Part shown: positions 55,594-63,316 of the stretch, piece by piece
Layout of the letters: every line of letters starts with the position of its first letter
Numbering within the stretch: the first letter of the stretch is position 1
Assembly: GCF_011806525.1 (NCBI RefSeq)
Contig: NZ_JAAVKI010000004.1
Location: 186,001 to 250,000 of the forward strand
Origin: Thalassospira sp. HF15
Lineage (GTDB): Bacteria > Pseudomonadota > Alphaproteobacteria > Rhodospirillales > Thalassospiraceae
Direction: 5' to 3'
DNA: 64,000 nucleotides
Translations under genes and position numbers: made by a program
The notes under the pieces: model-generated
Databases searched by the model: none
What the model was told of the DNA's origin: nothing
The model's input: the letters and a program-made list of their open reading frames with translations, nothing else

Positions 55594-55980
55594 ATGGTTA
55601 AGTATCAAGAAGCTGAACTGAACGACATTTTTTCCGCCCTCGCCGATCCGACGCGCCGCGCCCTGCTCGCACGGCTGGAGGAAGACGACGATGCGCTTTC
55701 GGTCAGTGAACTGGCAGCGCCGTTTGATGTGTCATTGCCTGCGGTGATGAAGCATCTCAATGTACTGTCAGGCGCCGGATTGATTGCCCGGCAAAAAACC
55801 GGGCGCACGGTGCGCGTGCGGCTGCAACCCGAAAAGATGGCGCACGCCATGGAATGGCTACGCCGCTATGAACGGTTCTGGACGGATCGGCTTGACCGCC
55901 TGGCCGCCTTTGTCGAGAACGCGGCACAAAACGAGACACCTACACATCCCGCGACCCCGCAGGATCAGGAGGACCGGTAA
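55594..55980 (+). CDS. ArsR-family regulator of an SRPBCC protein
   Basis: 128 residues. The winged helix reads DIFSALADPTRRALLARLEE, then SVSELAAPFDVSLPAVMKHL and LIARQKTGRTVRVRL. It lacks metal-binding cysteines. The stop overlaps the SRPBCC gene start (TAATG), a very common pairing in which the regulator controls its partner. It belongs to the accessory block that lies between copies of the ABC-F 3' end. Confidence 0.92.
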   Translation: MVKYQEAELNDIFSALADPTRRALLARLEEDDDALSVSELAAPFDVSLPAVMKHLNVLSGAGLIARQKTGRTVRVRLQPEKMAHAMEWLRRYERFWTDRLDRLAAFVENAAQNETPTHPATPQDQEDR

Positions 55981-56465
55981 TGCACCCGCAACAGCAAACC
56001 TCCCCGCATGATGAAAAACCAAGCCTGACCATCCGGCGGCGCATTGCCGCCCCGCCCGCAATGGTCTTTGCCGCCTGGACCGATCCGCAAAAACTGGCGC
56101 ACTGGTGGGGACCGGGGGATTGCGAGATGATCGATGCCAATGTCGACGCCCGCGTCGGCGGCACTTTTCGCATCCGCTTCAAGGAACCCGGCCCGGATGG
56201 TGAAATCCACGATGTCAGTGGCACCTATGACGCAGTTGAAATTGACCAGAAGCTGTCCTTTAGCTGGCAATGGATCACCATGCCCGAACGCAAATCCCAC
56301 GTCACCCTGACCCTGGCACCCGACGATGACGGCAAGGCCACCATCCTTGTCCTGCATCATGAACAATTCGCCGATGAAGCAGCACGTGACGGCCATCAAG
56401 GCGGCTGGAGCAGCGCGCTCGACAAGCTCGAAACCTTTTTCGCGCGGACCTCAAAAGGACGTTGA
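55980..56465 (+). CDS. SRPBCC-domain protein (AHSA1-like)
   Basis: 161 residues of the START/Bet v 1-like fold: LTIRRRIAAPPAMVFAAWTD, KLAHWWGPGDCEM, VGGTFRIRF and a closing GGWSSALDKLETFFA. Members bind hydrophobic ligands, and many are linked to ArsR regulators as here. It is translationally coupled to the regulator gene. The ligand is unknown. Confidence 0.92.
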   Translation: MHPQQQTSPHDEKPSLTIRRRIAAPPAMVFAAWTDPQKLAHWWGPGDCEMIDANVDARVGGTFRIRFKEPGPDGEIHDVSGTYDAVEIDQKLSFSWQWITMPERKSHVTLTLAPDDDGKATILVLHHEQFADEAARDGHQGGWSSALDKLETFFARTSKGR

Positions 56466-56529
56466 CCGTAACCTTGGTTAAGGTCGGAGCTTTGTGAATG
56501 AAAACCGCAGCACCACCGCTGCACCATAG

Positions 56530-56549
56530 ACTCCCGCCTGCGCGGGAGT
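56530..56549. repeat. CATTCCCGCG-type short palindromic repeat (2)
   Basis: ACTCCCGC and GCGGGAGT flank CTGC. It is a variant of the same palindrome family, 65 bp after the SRPBCC gene. Confidence 0.7.
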
Positions 56550-56580
56550 GACGAGCATAAAGAACACCCCCGGTTCCGTC

Positions 56581-56600
56581 ATGCCCGCGAAGGCGGGCAT
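56581..56600. repeat. CATTCCCGCG-type short palindromic repeat (3)
   Basis: ATGCCCGC and GCGGGCAT flank GAAG, preceded by CCGTC and followed by CCAGA. Three such repeats cluster in the accessory block. Confidence 0.75.
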
Positions 56601-56683
56601 CCAGACAGCACCGCAAAACAACACAAAACAAAACTCAAGGCGGCCAACCATACGCTACCGCCAAGGAAAAACAGGAACAAGAC

Positions 56684-58348
56684 ATGAGCGTCCCAACCCG
56701 CTGCGACACCGCCCCGCAAGGCACCGACACCAAGGCCACCCGCCGCGAATGGATAGGCCTTCTGGTTCTGGCCCTGCCGTGCCTGTTGATTGCCATGGAC
56801 ATGACCGTCCTGCATCTTGCCGTGCCGCATCTGACCGCAAGCCTCAAACCGACCAGCGACCAGTTGCTGTGGATTGTGGATATCTATGGCTTTTTCATTG
56901 CCGGGTCGCTGATCACCATTGGCACGCTGGGCGACCGCATCGGGCGCCGTAAACTACTGATGATCGGGGCGGCATGTTTCGGGGCGGCATCGGTTCTGGC
57001 CGCCTTTGCCAATACATCGGAAATGCTGATTTTCGCACGTGGCGTTCTGGGTGTTGCCGGGGCAACATTGATGCCCTCTACCCTGTCGCTGATCCGCAAC
57101 ATGTTTCACAATGAAAAGGAACGCTCCTTTGCCATTGCCGCATGGATGACGACCTTCATGGTCGGGACTGCAACCGGGCCGTTGCTTGGCGGTCTGGTGT
57201 TAAGCTATTTCTGGTGGGGGGCGGTCTTCCTGCTCAATGTTCCGGTCATGGCGCTGCTGTTGCTGGCCGCACCGATGCTTTTGCCAGAACACCGGGCGGA
57301 AAAATTTGGCCGGATCGACCTGCCAAGTGCGGCCCTTTCGCTGGCCTCGATTCTAGCAATCATTTACGGGGTCAAGGTCGTTGCGGCCTACGGCTTTGGC
57401 GGTGAAGCACTTGGCGCCATCATGCTTGGCCTTTTGGGCACATGGGTTTTCATCCGACGTCAGCGAAAACTTGACGATCCCCTGCTTGATCTGGGTCTTT
57501 TGTACCGGCGGACGATCTCGGTTCCGATTGTCATTCAGACGGCCGTAATCTTTGTCGGGATGGCCTATTTCATGTTCCTGTCCCAGTCCCTGCAACTGGT
57601 GATCGGCCTTACGCCCATTCAGGCCGGCATGGCCATGCTGCCCGGCACCGTTTCGGGTATTGTCGGCTCCCTCGTGGCCCCGGTATTGCTGGGCCGGTTT
57701 CGCGCGGGCTCTGTGATGACCGGCGCCCTTGTCCTGACCGCGTTTGGCTTTGGCCTGCTGTCCTTTCCCGGTTCAGCCGGCAGTCTCTATATTCTTGCCA
57801 CCGGGGCAGCGATCTTTTCACTGGGTATCACGCCGGTTGCGATGATCTGTACTGATATGGTGGTTACAGCCGCCCCGGCCGACCGGACCGGATCGGCGGC
57901 GGCGATGTCCGAAACCAGTGCCGAACTGGGCGGGGCCCTTGGCATTGCCGTTCTGGGCAGTGTCGGCACCGCAATCTATCGCGACGCTATGCATGATGCG
58001 CCCCTGCCCACCAATCTGAGCCTTGATGCCATTGATGCCCTGCGCAGCACATTGGGGGGTGCGGTCCACGCCCTAAACAGCACCGCAGACGCCCAGTCGA
58101 GCCTCGCACATGACGTCCTATTGCAGGCTCGCACGGCCTTTTCTGACAGCTTGCAGGTGATTTCAATCATCTGTGCGGTTCTGATGGTTCTGTCCGCAAT
58201 CGGCACAGTGATCGTGTTGCGCGATGCCAAAGCCGACGCCGGACCCGATGCAGGGACCGATACTGGATCCGATGACGATCCGGGTGGCAACACTGTGATT
58301 GATCCGCCCCTGCAACCGGCGGCCTGTGTGGCCGGCCGCGTGGACTAG
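56684..58348 (+). CDS. MFS drug efflux transporter (DHA2, SmvA/QacA-like, 14 helices)
   Basis: 554 residues with about 14 helices. Landmarks are LIAMDMTVLHLAVPHLTASL in helix 1, LWIVDIYGFFIAGSLITIGT, motif A GDRIGRRKLLMIG, and motif C-like GVAGATLMPSTLSLIRNMF and VGTATGPLLGGLVLSYFWWG. The late EISAELGGALGIAVLG-type region reads MSETSAELGGALGIAV. The C-terminal ~40 residues are Asp/Gly-rich. It belongs to the proton-driven efflux pumps for cationic biocides. The substrate range is unknown. It sits in the accessory block. Confidence 0.92.
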   Translation: MSVPTRCDTAPQGTDTKATRREWIGLLVLALPCLLIAMDMTVLHLAVPHLTASLKPTSDQLLWIVDIYGFFIAGSLITIGTLGDRIGRRKLLMIGAACFGAASVLAAFANTSEMLIFARGVLGVAGATLMPSTLSLIRNMFHNEKERSFAIAAWMTTFMVGTATGPLLGGLVLSYFWWGAVFLLNVPVMALLLLAAPMLLPEHRAEKFGRIDLPSAALSLASILAIIYGVKVVAAYGFGGEALGAIMLGLLGTWVFIRRQRKLDDPLLDLGLLYRRTISVPIVIQTAVIFVGMAYFMFLSQSLQLVIGLTPIQAGMAMLPGTVSGIVGSLVAPVLLGRFRAGSVMTGALVLTAFGFGLLSFPGSAGSLYILATGAAIFSLGITPVAMICTDMVVTAAPADRTGSAAAMSETSAELGGALGIAVLGSVGTAIYRDAMHDAPLPTNLSLDAIDALRSTLGGAVHALNSTADAQSSLAHDVLLQARTAFSDSLQVISIICAVLMVLSAIGTVIVLRDAKADAGPDAGTDTGSDDDPGGNTVIDPPLQPAACVAGRVD

Positions 58349-58414
58349 AAACTCTGGGGCCACGACGCCAGCCCCGGGGGAAACTCCCCACCCCAATCGG
58401 AAAGGATAACCAAC

Positions 58415-59143
58415 ATGACCCGTCCTGAAATCGTCTCCCGCGCCGAATGGCTCGAAGCCCGCAAGGCGCATCTGAAACGCGAAAAGGACCATATGCGTGC
58501 CTGGGACCGTCTGTGTGAAGAACGCCGTGCCCTGCCGTGGGTCCGGGTGGACAAGGACTATGTCTTTGAAACGCCCGATGGTGAAAAATCGCTGGCTGAC
58601 CTGTTTGACGGTCGCAGTCAAATGATCGTCTATAACTTCATGTTCGGTCCCGGTTGGAAAGAAGGCTGTGACGGCTGTTCCTTCCTTGCCGATCACTTTG
58701 ACGGAGCCAATCTGCATCTGCGCCATCATGACGTGACACTGATGGTGGTCTCGCGTGCCCCGCTGGCGGAATTCCTGCCCTTCAAGAAACGGATGAACTG
58801 GCATTTCCCCTGGGTGTCCTCACATGGCAGCGATTTCAATTATGATTTTGATGCCTCTTTCCGCCCCGATGATGTCGAAGCGGGCAAGGCGACATACAAT
58901 TTCGCACCCTATAGCGGCAAGATGGAAGACTTGCACGGCATCAGCGTGTTTTACCACGATCCCGACACCAACGAGATTTTCCATACCTATTCATCTTACA
59001 GCCGTGGGGGCGATCCGCTGATCGGGACGCATGCCTTCCTTGATCTCACGCCCTTTGGCCGCAACGAAAACGGCACAATGGATTGGGTGAAGCTGCACGA
59101 TCAGTATGAAGACCACAAAACAGCGGACGCATGCTGCCATTGA
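58415..59143 (+). CDS. DUF899 thioredoxin-fold protein
   Basis: 242 residues. The family pattern is complete: SRAEWLEARKAHLKREKDHM, LPWVRVDKDYVFETPDG, MIVYNFMFGPGWKEGCDGCS with a CxxC on a thioredoxin-like fold, the FLPFKKRMNWHFPWVSSHGS segment, VFYHDPDTNEIFHTYSSYSRG and LDLTPFGRNENG. DUF899 proteins are often linked with ArsR/SRPBCC genes, as here. A redox role is probable but not shown. The ABC-F tail copy starts 28 bp after its stop. Confidence 0.9.
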   Translation: MTRPEIVSRAEWLEARKAHLKREKDHMRAWDRLCEERRALPWVRVDKDYVFETPDGEKSLADLFDGRSQMIVYNFMFGPGWKEGCDGCSFLADHFDGANLHLRHHDVTLMVVSRAPLAEFLPFKKRMNWHFPWVSSHGSDFNYDFDASFRPDDVEAGKATYNFAPYSGKMEDLHGISVFYHDPDTNEIFHTYSSYSRGGDPLIGTHAFLDLTPFGRNENGTMDWVKLHDQYEDHKTADACCH

Positions 59144-59170
59144 TCGGTACAAACCCCGACAATCTATGCC

Positions 59171-59308
59171 CCATCGCTCTACGAAGACGCCAACGCGCAA
59201 AAACTGGCCGACATCCAAAAGGAACTCGGTCAGATCGAAAACGAACTGACCATGGTCGAACAGAAATGGCTCGACAAGCAGGAAGAATACGACGCGATGG
59301 TGGCCTGA
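59171..59308 (+). pseudogene. Detached copy of the ABC-F gene 3' end (tail copy 2)
   Basis: These 138 bases align without gaps to the last 46 codons of the ABC-F gene (55206-55343). I count 18 differences and only four amino-acid changes (Thr to Ser, Asp to Glu, Ala to Thr, Ile to Val), ending EEYDAMVA and TGA. Mostly synonymous change means this tail evolved as part of a working gene elsewhere before arriving or being left here. There is no start codon or ribosome site. Confidence 0.92.
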
Positions 59309-59332
59309 CACCCTCATCTCAATCTGATCAAC

Positions 59333-59370
59333 ACACAGGTCCGCAATCATGATTGCGGGCCTGTGTTGTT
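59333..59370 (+). terminator. Terminator behind ABC-F tail copy 2
   Basis: ACACAGGTCCGCAATC at 59333-59348 pairs with GATTGCGGGCCTGTGT at 59351-59366 with one G-T, followed by TGTTTCTG. It is probably the original end of an ABC-F transcript. Confidence 0.75.
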
Positions 59371-59491
59371 TCTGCCATTTGCCCAGCACTTCCTCACGGA
59401 ACAAGCCCGTCGGCAACCAGTCATCAAGTCGCCCAAATTCACGCGCACTTTTTGATCGCCGGGGTAAAGGAATTCCACGCAGGAGATGGTC

Positions 59492-59566
59492 ATGGTTGAC
59501 AACATCTATGGAACCGACGGCAACGACGAGATTACCGGAACAGAACACGACGCAGGAAGAATATGA
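59492..59566 (+). pseudogene. Amputated N-terminus of an RTX-type calcium-binding protein
   Basis: AGGAG six bases before ATG 59492 gives a proper start. The frame reads MVDNIYGTDGNDEITGTEHD, the typical opening of RTX proteins with GTDGNDxITGT repeats, but breaks after ~20 residues where ABC-F tail copy 3 begins, and stops at 59566. It is a remnant fused to foreign sequence. Confidence 0.75.
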
Positions 59567-59582
59567 CGCGATGGTGGCGTAA
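59553..59582 (+). pseudogene. Second detached copy of the ABC-F gene end (tail copy 3)
   Basis: Thirty bases encode QEEYDAMVA plus stop and differ from the ABC-F gene at two positions (TAT for TAC, TAA for TGA). They directly follow the broken RTX frame. Confidence 0.85.
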
Positions 59583-59804
59583 GCCGGGGAAAACCCGGCT
59601 TCTCAACCATTCAACCAATATCACCGGTTGCGCTCGAATGCCGCGCACCAAGGCATCAGCATCGGCCGTAAGTACTTGTGAACGTCACTTTTTTCGTTTA
59701 AAAAACATTGGATCACATCAACCGATGATTTAGTCCGGTTTCAAAGGGCGGGCGATTTCTTGTCATCATTTCTGGTTCTGCCTTTGACATGAAAGAACCC
59801 CGGA

Positions 59805-60842
59805 TTGACAGCCCCGACACCGGTTCCGGTCTCAAATTTCGATACAGCAGAAATTGATCCACGCCACCGCTTTGATGCCTGGCAGGAAAATATCGGGATA
59901 TTTTTCGATCTTTCGATGCCCGATGACGAAAAACCACCTGCGAATGTGGATGCCCGGATTGACGTTTGCGACCTCGGAGACGCCGTTTTTGGCGTAACCA
60001 GATCACAAACCCAGCGTTTTACCCGCAACAACCACCGAATCATTCAAGACAATATGGACCACATTCTGGTCCAGCTCTTTCTCAAGGGCGGCGGGGTCAC
60101 CAGCGACAACCAGAACATTACCGCGGGCGACATGCTGATCATCGATCTTGATCAGCCCCATGACATGATCAACACCGACTTTGAAAATCTCACCCTTGTC
60201 CTGCCACGGGAATTGCGACCGGATATCTCCGACATGCTCGCCCCGCTGCACGGTTTGAAATTGTCTGCCGACAACCCGATGATACGCTTTATGGCGACCG
60301 GTTTCCTGAACCTGTGGGACAGCATTCCCGATATGACAACCCATCAGGCGGGCGGCGCCATGCAAGGCACGCTCAACCTGATGCAAGGATGCCTCAGGCG
60401 CGAAAGCATGATGCCCGATGCCGTCGACACGCCAACATCAATTGCCCTTGCAAAAGTCATATCACGCTATGTCGAGGCCAATCTTTCCGAAAACCTGACC
60501 CCGGCAAGCCTTGCGCAAACCTTCCGCATGTCACGATCACAGATATACCGTATTTTCGCCCCGCATGGCGGGGTGGCCAATTACCTGTGGGACCGCCGAT
60601 TGCAACGCAGCCTGCAATTACTCTCGCAGCATCGTTACAGCCACAAAAATATCAGCACGATTGCCTTTGACTGCGGTTTTAACAGTGAATCCCATTTCAG
60701 TCGGGCTTTTCGCGCCAAATTCAAGATAACGCCACGTCAGGTCCGCGCCGATGCGCTGGCTGCCCGCAACCGGTATCAAGCCAACAACGAGGCCCCATCC
60801 ACCTACGCAGCCGGTTTACCGAACTGGGTCCGACAGCTCTGA
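59805..60842 (+). CDS. AraC-family transcriptional regulator
   Basis: 345 residues. An N-terminal AraC_binding_2-type domain (PRHRFDAWQENIGIFFDLS, GDMLIIDLDQPHDM) is followed by the two-HTH C-terminus (LTPASLAQTFRMSRSQIYRI and ISTIAFDCGFNSESHFSRAF, ending KITPRQVRA). The first in-frame start is TTG 59805, with no clear ribosome site. The next ATG would cut the domain, and an ATG at 59789 is in another frame. It may control the divergently placed autotransporter or distant genes. Confidence 0.85.
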   Translation: MTAPTPVPVSNFDTAEIDPRHRFDAWQENIGIFFDLSMPDDEKPPANVDARIDVCDLGDAVFGVTRSQTQRFTRNNHRIIQDNMDHILVQLFLKGGGVTSDNQNITAGDMLIIDLDQPHDMINTDFENLTLVLPRELRPDISDMLAPLHGLKLSADNPMIRFMATGFLNLWDSIPDMTTHQAGGAMQGTLNLMQGCLRRESMMPDAVDTPTSIALAKVISRYVEANLSENLTPASLAQTFRMSRSQIYRIFAPHGGVANYLWDRRLQRSLQLLSQHRYSHKNISTIAFDCGFNSESHFSRAFRAKFKITPRQVRADALAARNRYQANNEAPSTYAAGLPNWVRQL

Positions 60843-60885
60843 CGACCAGGCCCAAGGCCATCTCCCCCTTGCCGCCATCCCTGCT

Positions 60886-62982
60886 CTAGAACCTGTATTC
60901 CAAACCGACAAAACCCGACGCCGTGCGTTCATCACTTGTCGCAAATCCCAGCTCGATATCGGCGACAAACGTCATCTGTCGATCAAGGTCATAGCGCAAA
61001 TTCCCGCCAACATAACCGCCATGCGATGACGTCTCCCCGCTTCCCTGATACCGAACAAGCGGACCATTGCTCAGGCCGACATCAACGCTGTCACGCCCGA
61101 AATAGCTGTATTTCATCCCGCCGCGCAGTTCCATCTCGCCGACGCCATCCTCAAGATCCTGACGCGCGACCAACTGCAAACGGCCATTGATCACATCCAC
61201 AGCATGCGCATCGACCCTGAGGTTCGAAGATGTCGTGCCGGTTTCGTCATATCCCTGGTAATAACCATAGGTGTAATTAACCTGGGCTGACGGGCGAAGC
61301 GCAATCCCGCCCCCGATATCAATCGACCGGATCACCGCCAGTGACGGGCTGACATAGACGCTGTTGTAATCGGATTGTGCGGTTTCCTCGCCAATCAGGT
61401 TATCAACCACAAGACGTCGATCCTGATGGCGCTGGTACCCGACAACCATGGTGCCATCAATCGCCCAGTCGCCAACCACATATTCACCATAGCCGCCAAC
61501 AAAAAACCCGCTGCTGTCGCTTTCAAGCGATGCCTCGTCGGTTTTCATCCCGCCAACAGACACGCCACCAAACACACCGATACTGTGGTCATCAATCGGC
61601 TTTTCATATCCGCCAACCGCGCCGCCAACACGGCTGCGATACCCCAAATTCGCCCCGTCATCGCCGTGTGACAGATAACTGCCAAAAACCTGCCCCCAGA
61701 CAAACGGCTTCTGCGGCGCATATAACATACCCGGTTCAAGGTCATTGGCTGCGACCACAACCGGTTGTGGTTTGTTTGATCGTGCCAGTTGCTGGCTCAC
61801 CGCCTGATGAATGCCGACCGTCGTTATTCCAAGTGCCGCCCGGTTGGCCGCAATCCCCGTGGGGTCAACAATCACCACCGTCGATCCGCTTTGCAGGGCA
61901 ATCCCGTCACCGCCCGCCGATGTATTCACCGTACCGGCATTGGCGATGGTCAGGGTCGATGACCGCGCCCCCGCAGATGTATCGATATTCACCGCATTTG
62001 TGCCTGCCCCAAGATCAATCGTCCCGACAATCGTCGCCCCCGGCTTGATGTTCAGGGTTTGATTGAGCGTTCCGGAAATCGCCTGGGTCGCCGCCCCGGT
62101 CGCAATCACCGTCCCGCTGACATTGATCGTCCCGTTGACTCCTTGGGAGAGGATCCCGAACGTTCCGGAACCTGAAACGGTGATGGACCCGCTCTTCGTA
62201 ACCGTAATGGTGCTACCGTTGCCTGATACTAGAACTCCATGACCATCCTGGGTGGTAATCGTGCCGCTATTGACCAGTGTCGCATTGATACCTCCGGCTT
62301 CCATGCCACGCGCATTACTGCCGCTGGTCGTGATCGTGCCGCTATTGACAAGTGTCGCATTGATACCTGCGATGACCATGCCACCCGCATTACTGCCGCT
62401 GGTCGTGATCGTGCCGCTATTGATAGATGTCGCATTTGCCCCGGTATTGGACAGGCCGGTTGCATTTGTTCCGCTTGTCGTGATCGTCCCGCTATTTAAA
62501 AGCGTCGGATTGCTCCCGGTGCTTAGGATCCCGACACCACCGTTTCCGCTGGTCGTAATCGCGCCGCGATTGATAAGGGTGGAATTTGCGCCTTGGCCGT
62601 AAATCCCCCTGTCCGTAAATCCATCTGTTGATATTGTTCCATTATTGACAAGCCGGGCATTGGTCGCAGCGGCATCACCAAGCATGCCGCTTGCCCCGCC
62701 TCCTTCGGTCGAAATCGTGCCGTTATTGGTCGCCTGCACCGCATCACCACTGGCAGTGATAGCATTACCCGCTGTCACATTAAGAACCCCGCCCTGCTCC
62801 ACCAATCCGGTTTCCCCGGCGGTCAGGGTTTTGGCAACCGTATCGGTGACACCGCTGGACACCGTAAATTCCGCGGCCTGCACCCGTATCCCAAAGATCG
62901 CCACACATAACAAGGTGATGACAACCACCCCGCCGCCGCGCCGCGCACCCGCCCGGAACAGCCCCCTGAACCCCTTCGACAT
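60886..62982 (-). CDS. Autotransporter with tandem glycine/threonine-rich passenger repeats
   Basis: 698 residues. A signal peptide (GGGVVVITLLCVAIFGIRVQ, cleavage near QAA-EF) is followed by a passenger of ~25-residue repeats (residues ~80-270; pattern NATLVNSGTITTSGSNA), which form a beta-helix. From ~430 to the end is an autotransporter beta-barrel domain (PFVWGQVFGSYLSHGDDG onward) that closes with ASGFVGLEYRF, an aromatic C-terminal residue as required by outer-membrane assembly. The passenger is probably surface-exposed and adhesive. There is no protease catalytic triad. Confidence 0.92.
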   Translation of the reverse strand: MSKGFRGLFRAGARRGGGVVVITLLCVAIFGIRVQAAEFTVSSGVTDTVAKTLTAGETGLVEQGGVLNVTAGNAITASGDAVQATNNGTISTEGGGASGMLGDAAATNARLVNNGTISTDGFTDRGIYGQGANSTLINRGAITTSGNGGVGILSTGSNPTLLNSGTITTSGTNATGLSNTGANATSINSGTITTSGSNAGGMVIAGINATLVNSGTITTSGSNARGMEAGGINATLVNSGTITTQDGHGVLVSGNGSTITVTKSGSITVSGSGTFGILSQGVNGTINVSGTVIATGAATQAISGTLNQTLNIKPGATIVGTIDLGAGTNAVNIDTSAGARSSTLTIANAGTVNTSAGGDGIALQSGSTVVIVDPTGIAANRAALGITTVGIHQAVSQQLARSNKPQPVVVAANDLEPGMLYAPQKPFVWGQVFGSYLSHGDDGANLGYRSRVGGAVGGYEKPIDDHSIGVFGGVSVGGMKTDEASLESDSSGFFVGGYGEYVVGDWAIDGTMVVGYQRHQDRRLVVDNLIGEETAQSDYNSVYVSPSLAVIRSIDIGGGIALRPSAQVNYTYGYYQGYDETGTTSSNLRVDAHAVDVINGRLQLVARQDLEDGVGEMELRGGMKYSYFGRDSVDVGLSNGPLVRYQGSGETSSHGGYVGGNLRYDLDRQMTFVADIELGFATSDERTASGFVGLEYRF
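62249..62500. repeat. Tandem 75-bp repeats within the autotransporter passenger
   Basis: The block CTGGTCGTGATCGTGCCGCT recurs at 62324 and 62399, a 75-bp period (25 residues). More diverged units extend on both sides. The most similar units are nearly identical at DNA level, which points to recent expansion. Confidence 0.8.
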
Positions 62983-63256
62983 TGATATCCCCTACCGGCA
63001 CTTGATTGGTTTTGGGGAACAATACACGCCGCCTTGGCGTCTGTTTTGACTGACAGTCCCAAATCATTGGCACCAACGTCCCAGCCAGACCTGTCTGACA
63101 CCAAAAAATACCTGCCAACCAAGAACGGACCGGCGACATCGAAATACGAAGGCTGGAACAACAGAAAAAATATGCGGGGATGGTGGTTTGATTTCAGGCA
63201 GCCGACTTTATTCCTCATACAATTTGATTTTGCATCAAAATCGCTCGCGACATAAA
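62983..63256. other. Intergenic region upstream of the autotransporter
   Basis: No gene or operator is evident. The autotransporter promoter should lie here on the minus strand. Confidence 0.4.
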
Positions 63257-63291
63257 AAAATCCCGTGAAACGCGCGCCTCACGGGATTTTT
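63257..63291 (-). terminator. Terminator of the metQ transcript
   Basis: AAAATCCCGTGA at 63257-63268 pairs with TCACGGGATTTT at 63279-63290. On the minus strand it ends in a T run. Confidence 0.9.
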
Positions 63292-63316
63292 CATTTCTTT
63301 TGAATAATCGGTCTAA

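Noticed and set aside
59789..59860. ATG at 59789 as start of the AraC gene
   Set aside because: It is in a different frame and soon stops. The AraC domain needs the TTG frame, and no frameshift has to be assumed.
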